From Geodermatophilus sp. DSM 45219 (GTDB lineage: Bacteria; Actinomycetota; Actinomycetes; Mycobacteriales; Geodermatophilaceae), in contig NZ_FNIQ01000008.1 of NCBI RefSeq assembly GCF_900104025.1, forward strand, positions 124,001 to 188,000: a stretch of 64,000 nt of DNA. The letters run 5' to 3'. Positions 37,140 to 49,281 of the stretch are shown here, in pieces. The notes below the pieces were generated by a model. The model saw only the letters and a list, made by a program, of their open reading frames with translations, was not told the DNA's origin and did not search any database. Both the position numbers and the translations under genes were made by a program. Position 1 is the first letter of the stretch. Each line of letters begins with the position of its first letter.

Positions 37140-37841
37140 TCACCGGGCACCCGCCGGCACCGAGGCGGGCCGCTCGGCCAGCAGGGTGGCCCGGCGCAGC
37201 GCGCGGGCGCCGTGCACCAGGTCGGGGCGGACCGCGAGGACGGCGCCGACGACCGCGACGGTGATGGCGGCCTCGCCGAGCCCGATGAGCACGTGCACGC
37301 CGCCCATGGCGGCGGCCACCGTGCCCACGGCGACGTCGGCGACCCCGCCGACCGCGAACAGGCCCACGAAAGCCAGCGCCGCGACGGGCACCGAGAGGAA
37401 GGCGCCCGTGCCGGCCGCGGTGAGCACCCCCGTGCGGGTCTTCGGCAGCACGGCGGCGAGCAGCCGGAACACCGCCCAGCCCACCGCCACGGCGACCAGT
37501 CCGAGCAGGGTCACGTTGGTGCCCAGGGCCGTCAGCCCGCCGTCGGCGAACAGCAGCGCCTGCACCACCAGGACGACGGTCATGCAGAGGACCGCCGTCC
37601 AGGGGCCGACCAGGACGGCGGCGAGCACCCCGCCCATCAGGTGGCCGCTGGTCCCGGCACCGACCGGGAAGTTGACCATCTGCACCGCGAAGACGAAGGC
37701 GGCCGTGAGGCCCGCCAGGGGAGCGGCCCGCTCGTCCAGCTCGCGCCGGGCACCGCGCAGGGCGAGGGCGACGCCACCGGCGGCCACGGCCGCGGTCGCG
37801 GCCGACGTCGGCGCGTCGAGGAACCCGTCGGGAACGTGCAC
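37140..37841 (-). CDS. cbiM: ECF nickel/cobalt transporter substrate-binding protein (CbiM/NikM-like)
   Basis: A 233-residue membrane protein with the diagnostic N-terminus M-HVPDGFLDAPTSAATAAV; the second-position His and the N-terminal amine insert into the core to chelate Co2+ or Ni2+. The conserved QMVNFPVGAGTSGHLMGGVL follows near residue 60. Six to seven helices. GTG 37841 has a very strong ribosome site (CGAGGAGGC). It is first gene of the leftward importer operon. Upstream are two sequences resembling Nur nickel-regulator boxes, which would favour nickel over cobalt as the physiological ion. Confidence 0.92.
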   Translation of the reverse strand: MHVPDGFLDAPTSAATAAVAAGGVALALRGARRELDERAAPLAGLTAAFVFAVQMVNFPVGAGTSGHLMGGVLAAVLVGPWTAVLCMTVVLVVQALLFADGGLTALGTNVTLLGLVAVAVGWAVFRLLAAVLPKTRTGVLTAAGTGAFLSVPVAALAFVGLFAVGGVADVAVGTVAAAMGGVHVLIGLGEAAITVAVVGAVLAVRPDLVHGARALRRATLLAERPASVPAGAR

Positions 37842-37900
37842 GCTGCCTCCTCGCAGGAGAGCTGCCCTGCCCGTGCGGCGGGCGACTGCCGGCGACCTTA

Positions 37901-37934
37901 TTGCAGCCCGGTCGCAGTTGCACTTCCCTTGCAA
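37901..37934. promoter_or_regulatory. Two adjacent candidate Nur (nickel uptake regulator) boxes
   Basis: On the plus strand TTGCAG-N5-TCGCAG (37901-37917) is followed without a gap by TTGCAC-N5-TTGCAA (37918-37934). The Streptomyces Nur box is tTGCaa-N5-ttGCAA; the second site, read on the minus strand, is TTGCAA-GGGAA-GTGCAA, one base off. They stand 60-93 bases upstream of cbiM, where Ni-bound Nur would repress uptake. The match to Nur is by memory of the consensus. Confidence 0.55.
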
Positions 37935-38008
37935 CAAGGCGCAACGGGCACCCGGCCCCCGGTCGCGCAACACGACCGGAACGCAGGGGCCGGACACGCG
38001 GCGCGGAG

Positions 38009-38047
38009 TTCACCGCCCGGAAACAGCGGCGTGCCGGTCGCCGAAAC
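38009..38047. promoter_or_regulatory. Candidate GlnR box upstream of amtB
   Basis: TTCAC-N6-GAAAC-N6-GTGCC-N7-GAAAC matches the actinomycete GlnR site (gTnAC-n6-GaAAC-n6-GtnAC-n6-GAAAC) in 18 of 20 positions with one extra base in the last spacer. It lies about 145 bases before the amtB start. A perfect 13-base palindrome, GTGCCGACGGCAC (38048-38060), abuts it. Confidence 0.55.
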
Positions 38048-38190
38048 GTGCCGACGGCACGGTGGACGCCACGTCGCCCCTCCACGGAGGACGGGCGCCG
38101 GTCAGCCCCCCGGTCCGGGCGCCTCCGCGCCCGACCCCGCTCCGTGGCCCGCGCCCGCCGCCGGCCACACCGATCCGTCAGGAGGTTGCC

Positions 38191-39890
<1,700 letters not shown>

Positions 39891-39951
39891 TCGAAGGACC
39901 CCCTCGCCCCCACCCCTCGCACGCTCGGGGCGGGACCCTGCACGGGGGCCA
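39891..39951 (+). repeat. Intergenic nested stem-loop repeat, copy 4
   Basis: TCGAAGGACC follows the glnK TAG; the loop region is CCCTCGCACGCTCGGGGCG. The inner stem CCCC-CTCG... is conserved but the outer arms pair poorly. It stands between glnK and glnD. Confidence 0.6.
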
Positions 39952-40038
39952 CGACAGCGGTCGGCCGGGGTGGGAGGAGCACCTGCCACCCCGGCCGGCG
40001 TCGTCCCAGGAGCAGGTGCCGACCACCGAGGGGGAGAC

Positions 40039-42402
40039 GTGCTGGACACCGGGTCGCTGCCCGCACTGCCGCGGGCCGAGCGCGAGAAGGTGCTCGACAC
40101 CTGGCTCGCCGGCCTGCTGGACGAGGCGGTCGCGGGCACGCCGCCACCCCGGCCGCGCCGCGGCGGGCCGCCACCGCGCACCGGCACCGACGGCGTCGCG
40201 CTCGTGGCCGTCGGCAGCCTCGGCCGCCGGGAGCCCCCGCCGCACGGGGACCTGGACCTCGTCCTGGTCCACGAGGGGCGCCCGGAGATCGCCGCCCTCG
40301 CCGACGCGGTCTGGTACCCGATCTGGGACGCCGGCCTGCGGCTGGACCACTCGGTGCGCACCCTGGCCGAGGCGGTGGGCGTCGCCTCCACCGACGTCAA
40401 GGCCGGGCTCGGGCTGCTCGACGTCCGGTTCGTCGCCGGGGACGCCGGCCTGGCGGCCGCCCTGCGCACGGCCACCCTCGGCAGCTGGCGGCAGTCGGCG
40501 TCCCGGCTGCTGCCCCAGCTGCGCGACCTCCGCCGCGGTCGCGCCCGGCAGGTTGGCGAGCTGGCCTTCCTCCTCGAACCCGACCTCAAGGAGGCCTACG
40601 GCGGCCTGCGGGAGGGGCAGGTGCTGCGCGCGGTCGCCGCGGCCCAGCTGGCCGACGAGCCCACCGCGGAGGCCGAGGAGGCCTACGCCTTCCTGCTCGA
40701 CGTCCGCGACGAGCTGCGCCGGCGGTCGGGCCGGCCGACCGACGTGCTGGTGCGGCAGGAGCAACGGCCGGTCGCCGTCGCGCTCGGCCTGCCCGACGAG
40801 GACGCGCTGCTGCGCGAGGTGAGCCTGGCCGGGCGCCGGCTCGCCTTCGTCGCCGACGAGACCTGGCGGCGGGTGGAGGCCGCGCTGGTCCGCCGTCCCC
40901 GCGGCCGGTACCGCCGGGTGCGCCGGGAGCCGCTGGCCGAGGGTGTGGTGCGCCAGGGCGACGAGGTCGTGCTCGCCCGCGACGCGCGGCCCGCCGCCGA
41001 CCCCGGACTGGTGCTGCGCGGTGCGGCCGCCGCCGCGCGTGCGGACCTGCTGCTGTCGCCGTACACGCTCAAGGTGCTCGCCGTGCACTCCCCGCCGGTG
41101 CCCGAGCCCTGGCCGGCGGAGGTGCGCTGGTCGTTCCTGCGGCTGCTGGCCAGCGGCCGGTCCGCGGTCCCGGTGCTCGAGCAGCTGGACCAGGAGGGGC
41201 TGCTGTCCCGGCTGCTGCCCGAGTGGGACCGGGTCCGCTCGCTGCCGCAGCGCCACCCGTGGCACCGCTTCACCGTCGACCGGCACCTGGTGGAGGCCGC
41301 CGCGGCCGCCGCCGAGCTGACCCGGGACGTCGACCGGCCCGACCTGCTGCTGGTCGGCGCGCTGCTGCACGACATCGGCAAGGGGTGGCCCGGCGACCAC
41401 AGCGAGGTGGGCGAGCCGATCGCGGCCCAGGTCGCCACGCGGATGGGCTTCTCCGGGGCCGACGTCGCCACCCTCGCCGCGATGGTGCGCCACCACCTGC
41501 TGCTGCCCGACACCGCCACCCGTCGCGACATCGACGACCCGGCGACCGTCGACAGGGTGGCGGCGACCCTCGGGGACGACCCGGCGCTGCTGCACCTGCT
41601 GCACGCCCTCGCACAGGCCGACGGCGCCGCGACCAGCTCCTCGGCGTGGTCGCCGTGGAAGGCCCACCTGGTCGCCGCGCTGGTCGCCCGCGTGCAGGCC
41701 CGGCTCGGGGGCGCGCCGGTCCCGGAGCCCGAGCCGGTGCTGCACCCGGGGGAGCCGCAGGTGAGCACCGACGCGTCGGCGGCCATCTCCGTCGGCGTGG
41801 AGGACGTCGCCGACGGCCAGCAGGTGACGATCGTCGCCCCCGACCGGCACGGCCTGTTCAGCCAGCTCGCCGGGGTGCTGGCGCTCAACCAGCTCGACGT
41901 GCGGGCCGCGAAGGTCAACGTGGTCGGGGACCGGGCCACCGCCGTCTTCGCCGTCCGGCCGCGGTTCGGGCGGGCGCCGGTGGCCACGATCCTGGCCGAC
42001 GCCGTGCGGGCGGCGCTGGAGGGCACGCTGCCGCTGGCCGACCGGCTGCGGCAGCGGGAGGCCGACTACCGGCAGGACGCCGCCCGCGCCACGCCGCCGC
42101 GGGTCTCCTGGCACAACGGCGAGGTCACCGGCGACGCGACCGGCATCGTCGAGGTCCGCGCGGGGGACCGGGCCGGGCTGCTCTACCGGCTCACCGCGGC
42201 GCTGGTCACCGAGGGCCTCGACGTCACCTCGGCGCGGATCGAGACCCTCGGAGCCGACGCGGCCGACCACTTCTACGTGGCCAACCCCTCGGGGGAGCCG
42301 ATCGGCGCCGAGCAGCGGTCCCGGGTCGAGGCCGCGCTGGCCGCCGCCGTCCGCGGGGCGGTGCCCGACCCGGTGGCCGGCCGGGGGGACACGCCGGGCT
42401 GA
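40039..42402 (+). CDS. glnD: [Protein-PII] uridylyl/adenylyltransferase
   Basis: A 787-residue bifunctional nitrogen sensor. The nucleotidyltransferase motif is VAVGSLGRREPPPHGDLDLV (G-S-x-G-R...D-x-D). The HD phosphohydrolase centre is LLVGALLHDIGKGWPGDHSE, removing the nucleotide from PII. Two C-terminal ACT domains (about 600-670 and 705-770; VTIVAPDRHGLFSQLAGVLA and GIVEVRAGDRAGLLYRLTAA) sense glutamine. In actinomycetes the enzyme uses ATP to adenylylate GlnK rather than UTP. GTG 40039 with GAGGGGGA upstream. It completes the amtB-glnK-glnD set. Confidence 0.95.
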   Translation: MLDTGSLPALPRAEREKVLDTWLAGLLDEAVAGTPPPRPRRGGPPPRTGTDGVALVAVGSLGRREPPPHGDLDLVLVHEGRPEIAALADAVWYPIWDAGLRLDHSVRTLAEAVGVASTDVKAGLGLLDVRFVAGDAGLAAALRTATLGSWRQSASRLLPQLRDLRRGRARQVGELAFLLEPDLKEAYGGLREGQVLRAVAAAQLADEPTAEAEEAYAFLLDVRDELRRRSGRPTDVLVRQEQRPVAVALGLPDEDALLREVSLAGRRLAFVADETWRRVEAALVRRPRGRYRRVRREPLAEGVVRQGDEVVLARDARPAADPGLVLRGAAAAARADLLLSPYTLKVLAVHSPPVPEPWPAEVRWSFLRLLASGRSAVPVLEQLDQEGLLSRLLPEWDRVRSLPQRHPWHRFTVDRHLVEAAAAAAELTRDVDRPDLLLVGALLHDIGKGWPGDHSEVGEPIAAQVATRMGFSGADVATLAAMVRHHLLLPDTATRRDIDDPATVDRVAATLGDDPALLHLLHALAQADGAATSSSAWSPWKAHLVAALVARVQARLGGAPVPEPEPVLHPGEPQVSTDASAAISVGVEDVADGQQVTIVAPDRHGLFSQLAGVLALNQLDVRAAKVNVVGDRATAVFAVRPRFGRAPVATILADAVRAALEGTLPLADRLRQREADYRQDAARATPPRVSWHNGEVTGDATGIVEVRAGDRAGLLYRLTAALVTEGLDVTSARIETLGADAADHFYVANPSGEPIGAEQRSRVEAALAAAVRGAVPDPVAGRGDTPG

Positions 42403-42488
42403 GGTCCGCGGTCCTGTCGTACCCCCGTGCCACCGTCGGAGACGAGCGGGACGGAACGGTCCCCGACGACCGCAGGGAGGCACCGCGC

Positions 42489-42707
42489 ATGACCGGCCAG
42501 TCCTTGGACGTCGCCGCAGCCGACGGCAGGGTGTGGGCCTGCCCGTCCTGCGACGGCGAGCGCGAGTTCGTCCAGCCGCCGTGCATCGACGGCCACACCG
42601 ACGACGGCGGCGAGTGCCCCGAGTGGGCCTGCGCCGACTGCGGGACGGCGGTGTCCACGGCCGCCCCGCTGGCCGCCGCGGCGCTGCCTGTCCGCCACGC
42701 CGCCTGA
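42489..42707 (+). CDS. Small Cys-rich zinc-ribbon-like protein
   Basis: A 72-residue protein from ATG 42489 (GGGAGG about 10 bases upstream). Six Cys: WACPSCDGEREFVQPPC, then GGECPEWACADCGTAV. The CxxC and CxxxxC-x2-C arrangement should bind a zinc ion. No catalytic domain. Function unknown. It is a separate unit between glnD and ffh, ended by a stem-loop repeat copy 4 bases after the stop. Confidence 0.7.
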   Translation: MTGQSLDVAAADGRVWACPSCDGEREFVQPPCIDGHTDDGGECPEWACADCGTAVSTAAPLAAAALPVRHAA

Positions 42708-42772
42708 AGAAGGACCACCGTTCCCCCCACGCCTCGCAGGCTCGGCGCGGGCCCCTGGACGGTGGCCGTTCC
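42708..42772 (+). repeat. Intergenic nested stem-loop repeat, copy 5
   Basis: AGAAGGACC follows the zinc-ribbon gene stop. The outer stem is CCACCGT/ACGGTGG (42715-42721 with 42759-42765), a paired change from the CCCCGTCC/GGACGGGG of other copies, which supports base pairing in RNA. The loop CCTCGCAGGCTCGG is conserved. Confidence 0.72.
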
Positions 42773-42827
42773 AGCACGTCACCGGGGGCCGGCCGGCCGA
42801 TCCCACCGGCGCGGGCCCCGCGCTCGT

Positions 42828-42833
42828 TAGGCT
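42828..42833 (+). promoter_or_regulatory. Putative -10 box for ffh
   Basis: TAGGCT in GTTAGGCTGG, about 105 bases before the ffh GTG and after the copy-5 stem-loop. Same sequence class as the yceD -10. No clear -35. Confidence 0.4.
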
Positions 42834-42938
42834 GGACCGGAGGTGGCGCGACGGCCCCGGGGCTCCCCGGACGCCGGAGGCCGAGCAGCCGGTCGAGCGA
42901 CCGGCCGGCCGCGCCCACGAGCTCTGCGAGGACGTGCT

Positions 42939-44527
<1,589 letters not shown>

Positions 44528-44531
<4 letters not shown>

Positions 44532-45610
44532 GCGCGCCGGCGCTGCACCTGGCCGGCGTGGTGCTCCCCGCCGGCGAGCACCGTGACCTGTGGGTCCGCG
44601 ACGGGCGGATCACGTTCGAGCCGGTCCCGGGTGCCGAGACGGTGAGCCGAGACGGCTGGCTGGTGCCCGGCCTGGTCGACGCGCACTGCCACGTGGGCAT
44701 CGGCCGCGGCGGAGGGCTCGTCGAGGACCTCACCGAGCTGCGCGGGCAGGCCCTCACCGAGCGGGACGCCGGTGTGCTGGCGCTGCGCGACTGCGGGTCC
44801 CCGGTCGACACCCGCGTCCTGAACGACGAGCCGGACCTGCCGCGGATCATCCGCGCCGGACGGCACATCGCCCGCACCCGCCGCTACATCCCCGGCCTGG
44901 CGGTCGAGATCGAGCCCGGCGCCCTGGTCGAGCAGGTGCGGGCGCAGGCCCGCCGCGGCGACGGCTGGGTGAAGCTGGTGGGGGACTGGATCGACCGGGG
45001 CGTCGGCGACCTGGCGCCGGAGTGGCCGGCCGACGTCCTCACCGCCGCGATCGCCGCGGCGCACGAGGAGGGCGCCCGGGTCACCGCGCACACCTTCGGC
45101 ACCGACGCCCTGCCCGACCTGATCGGCGCGGGCATCGACTGCATCGAGCACGGCACCGGGCTCACCGAGGAGCTCGTCGGCCAGATGGCCGCCCGCGGCA
45201 CCGCCGTCGTCCCGACGCTGGTCAACGTGGAGAACTTCCCCGGCTTCGCGGCGGCGGGGGAGCAGAAGTTCCCCACGTACGCGAGCACGATGCGGCGGCT
45301 GCACGCCTCCTCCGGCGCCGTCGTGCGGGCCGCGTACGAGGCGGGGGTGCCGGTCTTCGCCGGCACCGACGCCGGCGGCGGCATCGACCACGGCCGGATC
45401 GCCGACGAGGTGCGGGCGCTGCACATGGCCGGCCTGCCCGCCGAGGCGGCGGTGGCGGCGGCCTCGTGGTCGGCCCGCTCCTGGCTCGGGCTGCCCTGCA
45501 TCGAGGAGGGCGCCCCGGCCGACCTGGTGGTCTACGACGGCGACCCGCGCGCCGACCTCGACACCCTGGCCCGCCCGCGACGCGTCGTGCTGCGCGGTCG
45601 GGTCGTCTAG
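44528..45610 (+). CDS. Amidohydrolase family protein
   Basis: A 360-residue metal-dependent hydrolase. GWLVPGLVDAHCHVGIGRG bears the H-x-H metal motif; VTAHTFGTDALPDLIGAGID and CIEHGTGL give the further His residues; VFAGTDAGGGIDHGRIADEV the catalytic Asp; PADLVVYDGDPRADLDTLAR ends the composite beta-sandwich domain. Resembles imidazolonepropionase-like proteins. The same gene follows ffh in mycobacteria (Rv2915c), so the linkage is old, but the substrate is not known. GTG 44528 overlaps the ffh stop. Confidence 0.88.
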
Positions 45611-45629
45611 TCCCCCCAGGTCAGGGGGA
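45611..45629 (+). terminator. Short hairpin after the amidohydrolase gene
   Basis: TCCCCC (45611-45616) pairs with GGGGGA (45624-45629) around a 7-base loop directly after the TAG. Weak terminator or, equally, a palindromic operator for the next gene. Confidence 0.4.
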
Positions 45630-45655
45630 TGATCATCTCGGCGATCCTCGTCAGT

Positions 45656-45686
45656 CTCATCGCGTGGCCTCGACCTGCGCGATGAG
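45656..45686 (+). promoter_or_regulatory. Hairpin covering the ribosome site of the 45699 gene
   Basis: CTCATCGCG (45656-45664) and CGCGATGAG (45678-45686) are perfect 9-bp arms with a 13-base loop. The right arm runs into GAGGAC, the likely ribosome site for GTG 45699, so folding could hide it. Confidence 0.4.
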
Positions 45687-45698
45687 GACGTCTGCGGC

Positions 45699-46256
45699 GT
45701 GAAGCGAGCTGCTGCGTTCGGCGCTCTGTGGACCGCCTCGGCCGCCGCGGCCGTCGGCCTCGGGTTCCTCGCCGTGTCCCTCGTCGACGCGGACGCCTCG
45801 CCGGTCGCGCAACCCGCGGCCACCGGGTCGGTGACCGCGGCTCCTTCCGCGTCCTCGCCGTCCGGCTCGGGCTCCCACGACGTGGCGGCGCCCACGCCGA
45901 CGTCCCCGCCCTCGGTCACGGTCTCCACCTCGGCCTCCGGTGAGTACGCCACCGTGGGCGGCACGGTCTTCGCCTCCTGCGACGGCGGGCTCCTCCAGGT
46001 GGGGACCGCCCCCGCGGCCGGCTGGTGGGTCGACGACCAGGACCAGCACGGTGAGGTCGAGTTCGCGAGCCCCACGCGCGAGGTGGAGGTGCACGTCGCC
46101 TGCGGCGACGGCGTCCCGGCCTTCCGCGACGAGGGCGTACGGGCCGGCGGGGACGAGCCGGAGGCCGCCGGCTCGTCGTCCTCCCCGGCGTCGCCGTCCC
46201 CGGGGGCCGACGACTCCGCCGGCCGGGTCGGCGAGGACTCCGGCTCCGACGACTGA
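45699..46256 (+). CDS. Membrane-anchored or secreted Ser/Ala-rich protein, unknown function
   Basis: A 185-residue protein: signal peptide or anchor (AAAFGALWTASAAAAVGLGF, then LAVSLVDADA), a Ser/Thr/Pro-rich linker, and a small folded part (about 80-145; GTVFASCDGGLLQVGTAPAA, GWWVDDQDQHGEVEFASP and VEVHVACGDGVPAFRDEG) with two Cys able to form a disulfide. The C-terminus is disordered and acidic (SSSSPASPSPGADDSAG). I recognise no named family. GTG 45699; monocistronic, bounded by hairpins. Confidence 0.6.
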   Translation: MKRAAAFGALWTASAAAAVGLGFLAVSLVDADASPVAQPAATGSVTAAPSASSPSGSGSHDVAAPTPTSPPSVTVSTSASGEYATVGGTVFASCDGGLLQVGTAPAAGWWVDDQDQHGEVEFASPTREVEVHVACGDGVPAFRDEGVRAGGDEPEAAGSSSSPASPSPGADDSAGRVGEDSGSDD

Positions 46257-46273
46257 CCCGCGCCCCACAGGCC

Positions 46274-46315
46274 CACTGCCGGGCTCGGTGACCCCCCGCA
46301 CCGAGCCCGGCAGTG
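46274..46315 (+). terminator. 17-bp perfect terminator hairpin
   Basis: CACTGCCGGGCTCGGTG (46274-46290) and its exact complement (46299-46315) with an 8-base loop, 18 bases after the stop of the unknown secreted protein. A short pyrimidine-rich stretch (CTCTGTCCTCC) follows. Confidence 0.8.
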
Positions 46316-46400
46316 CTCTGTCCTCCGTCGCCCTCCGGGCCCGCCGACGGCACGGCAAACCCAGCGGCGACCCGGCGGGGCCGCCTGGGAGACTCGTCGC

Positions 46401-48170
46401 GTGTTGTTGCGGATGTCCACCCTCTTCCTGCGCACCCTGCGCGACGACCCGGCCGACGCCGAGGTCCCCAGCCACCGCCTGCTCGTGCGGGCCGGCTACA
46501 TCCGGCGGGCCGCGCCGGGTGGCTTCACCTGGCTGCCGCTGGGCTACCGCGTCTTCCGCAACGTCGAGCGGGTGGTCCGCGAGGAGATGGACCGGATGGG
46601 CGCCCAGGAAGTGCACTTCCCGGCGCTGCTGCCGCGCGAGCCCTACGAGGCCACCAACCGCTGGACCGAGTACGGCCCCAACCTCTTCCGGTTGCAGGAC
46701 CGCCGCGGCGCGGACTACCTGCTCGGCCCCACCCACGAGGAGATGTTCACGCTCCTGGTGAAGGACCTGTACTCGTCGTACAAGGACCTGCCGCTGTCGC
46801 TGTACCAGATCCAGACCAAGTACCGGGACGAGGCGAGGCCGCGGGCCGGGCTGTTCCGCGGCCGCGAGTTCACGATGAAGGACAGCTACTCCTTCGACGT
46901 CGACGACGCCGGGCTCGACAAGAGCTACGCCGCCCACCGGGACGCCTACATCCGCGTCTTCGACCGGCTCGGCCTGGACTACGTCATCGTCTCGGCGATG
47001 TCGGGGGCCATGGGCGGGTCCAGGAGCGAGGAGTTCCTGCACCCCACCCCGATCGGCGAGGACACCTTCGTGCGCTCGGCCGGTGGCTACGCGGCCAACG
47101 TCGAGGCGGTGACCACCGTCGTCCCCGACGAGGTACCGCTCGAGGGCCTGCCGGCCGCCCACGTCGAGGACACCCCCGACACCCCGACCATCGAGACGCT
47201 CGTCGCGGTCGCGCAGCAGCTGTTCCCCGACGCCGGCCACACCGCGGCGGACACGCTGAAGAACGTCGTCGTCACGCTGGTGCACCCCGACGGCACCCGC
47301 GAGCCACTGGTCGTCGGCATCCCCGGCGACCGGGAGGTCGACACCAAGCGGCTCGAGGCGCAGCTCGCGCCCGCCGAGGTCGAGCCGTTCGCCGACTTCG
47401 AGGGCCACCCGGAGCTGGTCAAGGGCTACATCGGGCCGCAGGTCCTGGGGACCGACAGCGCGTCCGGCATCCGCTTCCTCGTCGACCCCCGCGTGGTGAC
47501 CGGCACCCGTTGGATCACCGGGGCCAACGAGCCGGGGAAGCACGTGTTCGACCTGGTCGCCGGCCGCGACTTCACCTGGGACGGCGTCATCGAGGCCGCC
47601 GAGGTGCTCGCCGGTGACCCCGCCCCCGACGGGTCCGGCCCGCTGGAGCTGGCCCGCGGCGTGGAGCTGGGCCACATCTTCCAGCTGGGCCGGAAGTACG
47701 CCGCCGCCCTGGGTCTCGAGGTGCTCGACGAGAACGGCAGGCTGGTGACCGTCACCATGGGCTCGTACGGCATCGGCGTCTCCCGGGCCGTGGCGGCGAT
47801 CGCCGAGTCGACCCACGACGAGCTCGGCCTGGTGTGGCCGCGGGAGGTCGCGCCCGCCGACGTGCACCTCGTCGCCACCGGCAAGGACGCCGCGGTCTTC
47901 GAGGCCGCCGAGTCGCTGGCGCAGGAGCTGGTCGCCGCCGGGCTCACCGTGCTCTACGACGACCGGCCCAAGGTCTCGCCCGGCGTGAAGTTCAAGGACG
48001 CGGAGCTGCTGGGGATGCCGACGATCGTGACCGTGGGCCGCGGGCTGGCCGGCGGCGTCCTGGAGCTGCGCGACCGGGCGACCGGGGAGCGCGAGGAGGT
48101 GCCGGTCGGTGAGGCGGCCGCGCGCGTGCTGGCCGCCGTCCGTCAGCCTCCGGCGGCCAGCGCCCGGTAG
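46401..48170 (+). CDS. proS: Prolyl-tRNA synthetase
   Basis: Class II aaRS of the bacterial type (589 residues). [20 protein letters not shown] is the N-terminus; motif 2 is [20 protein letters not shown]; an INS editing domain lies at about 225-390; motif 3 is [20 protein letters not shown]; the anticodon-binding domain follows to the end. GTG 46401 gives M-L-L-R-M-S; ATG 46413 is the alternative. The last 28 bases overlap the convergent araC-like gene, so one gene's antisense runs through the other's stop. Confidence 0.95.
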   Translation: MLLRMSTLFLRTLRDDPADAEVPSHRLLVRAGYIRRAAPGGFTWLPLGYRVFRNVERVVREEMDRMGAQEVHFPALLPREPYEATNRWTEYGPNLFRLQDRRGADYLLGPTHEEMFTLLVKDLYSSYKDLPLSLYQIQTKYRDEARPRAGLFRGREFTMKDSYSFDVDDAGLDKSYAAHRDAYIRVFDRLGLDYVIVSAMSGAMGGSRSEEFLHPTPIGEDTFVRSAGGYAANVEAVTTVVPDEVPLEGLPAAHVEDTPDTPTIETLVAVAQQLFPDAGHTAADTLKNVVVTLVHPDGTREPLVVGIPGDREVDTKRLEAQLAPAEVEPFADFEGHPELVKGYIGPQVLGTDSASGIRFLVDPRVVTGTRWITGANEPGKHVFDLVAGRDFTWDGVIEAAEVLAGDPAPDGSGPLELARGVELGHIFQLGRKYAAALGLEVLDENGRLVTVTMGSYGIGVSRAVAAIAESTHDELGLVWPREVAPADVHLVATGKDAAVFEAAESLAQELVAAGLTVLYDDRPKVSPGVKFKDAELLGMPTIVTVGRGLAGGVLELRDRATGEREEVPVGEAAARVLAAVRQPPAASAR

Positions 48171-49084
48171 CGGGACGGCGTCATGCCGTAGGCCGCGCGG
48201 AAGGCGCGGCCGAACACCGACGGGTCGGTGAAGCCGCAGCGGTGCGCGACGGCGGCGAGCGGCAGCTCGCGCGCACCGCCGCGGGCCAGCTCCGCGTGGG
48301 CCCGTTCCAGCCGCCGGCGCACCACGTAGCGCGCCACCGTCTCCTCTTCCCCCGCGAACAGGCGGTGCAGCTGGCGCACCGAGATGAAGTGGGCCGCCGC
48401 GATCGCGCGGGGGTCCAGGTCCGGGTCGGCCAGGTGCTCCTCCACGTGCGTCCGGACGGCGGCGAGCAGCGCCCGGTCGGTCCGCGTCGCCCGCGACAGC
48501 GGTCCGGGGACGGCGCCGGCCGCCGTGGTGACCAGCTCGAGCAGCTCGCCGGCCAGCCGGTCGCCCGGGTCGGGGCCGACGACGTCGGCGCTGCCGACCA
48601 GGTCGCGCATCATCCGGCCGAGGACCCCCGTCAACCCGGAGGAACCGTCCATCCGCCGTGCGCTGAGCCCGTCGCCGGGGCCGACGGCGCCGGGCCGGCA
48701 CCAGGTGAGCACCAGGAGTGACCAGGCTGGCGAGCCGCCGGTCCGCAGCTCCCAGGAGAAGGGCCGGTCGGTCTCGTAGACGGTGTAGTCGCCCGGTTCC
48801 AGCAGGCACTCGCGGCCGTCCTGCCGCACCCGTGCGGTGCCCTGCTCGAGGAGCCCGACCTGCACGTAGTGCCGGTGGTCGGACCGGGCGAGGCCCGGCG
48901 TGCGCACGGCCTGCTGGTCGAGCGACCGCACCCGCGACAGCTGCAGGGACCCCACGGTGCGGCTGCGGACCTCACCGGGCAGCGGGCCGTCGGAGCCGGG
49001 ACGGACGTCGAGGTCGACGAAGTGCTCGCCGAGCAGCGCCCGCCAGGACCGGACGCCCTCGGCGCGGGCGGTCGATGTCGGCAT
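48143..49084 (-). CDS. AraC family transcriptional regulator
   Basis: A 313-residue regulator: an N-terminal AraC-binding-like cupin domain ([20 protein letters not shown], then [15 protein letters not shown]) and a C-terminal AraC HTH pair ([20 protein letters not shown] and [20 protein letters not shown], then [18 protein letters not shown]). Starts at ATG 49084. It is divergent from the molybdopterin oxidoreductase across 197 bases, so it probably controls that gene in response to an unknown ligand. The 3' end overlaps proS by 28 bases. Confidence 0.9.
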   Translation of the reverse strand: MPTSTARAEGVRSWRALLGEHFVDLDVRPGSDGPLPGEVRSRTVGSLQLSRVRSLDQQAVRTPGLARSDHRHYVQVGLLEQGTARVRQDGRECLLEPGDYTVYETDRPFSWELRTGGSPAWSLLVLTWCRPGAVGPGDGLSARRMDGSSGLTGVLGRMMRDLVGSADVVGPDPGDRLAGELLELVTTAAGAVPGPLSRATRTDRALLAAVRTHVEEHLADPDLDPRAIAAAHFISVRQLHRLFAGEEETVARYVVRRRLERAHAELARGGARELPLAAVAHRCGFTDPSVFGRAFRAAYGMTPSRYRALAAGG

Positions 49085-49157
49085 GGGGCCTCGCTGACGG
49101 TCGGCCGCGCGTCCTGCGCGGCGCTTCCCCGGAACCTGCGGACGACGGGCCGAGGGT

Positions 49158-49253
49158 GCCACGCGGTCCGGGCCTGCGGAAGTGCGCCGACCCGGGCGCC
49201 GGCGGTCGAGGACCTGGCACGCAGCGTCGAGTCCCTCCGCGTGCGGCACGCCA
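49158..49253. promoter_or_regulatory. Three spaced GSCACGC motifs in the araC-oxidoreductase gap
   Basis: GCCACGCGG at 49158, GGCACGCAG at 49216 and GGCACGCCA at 49245 are direct repeats separated by 58 and 29 bases (2 x 29 and 1 x 29). AraC proteins bind direct half-sites, so these may be the operator. Short, GC-rich and thus uncertain. Confidence 0.3.
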
Positions 49254-49281
49254 CGATCGCGGCGCCGTGGAGGAGGCGACC

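Noticed and set aside
37842-38190. Cobalamin riboswitch before cbiM
   Set aside because: No B12-box-like conserved sequence is visible; the region is better explained by Nur-like and GlnR-like DNA sites.
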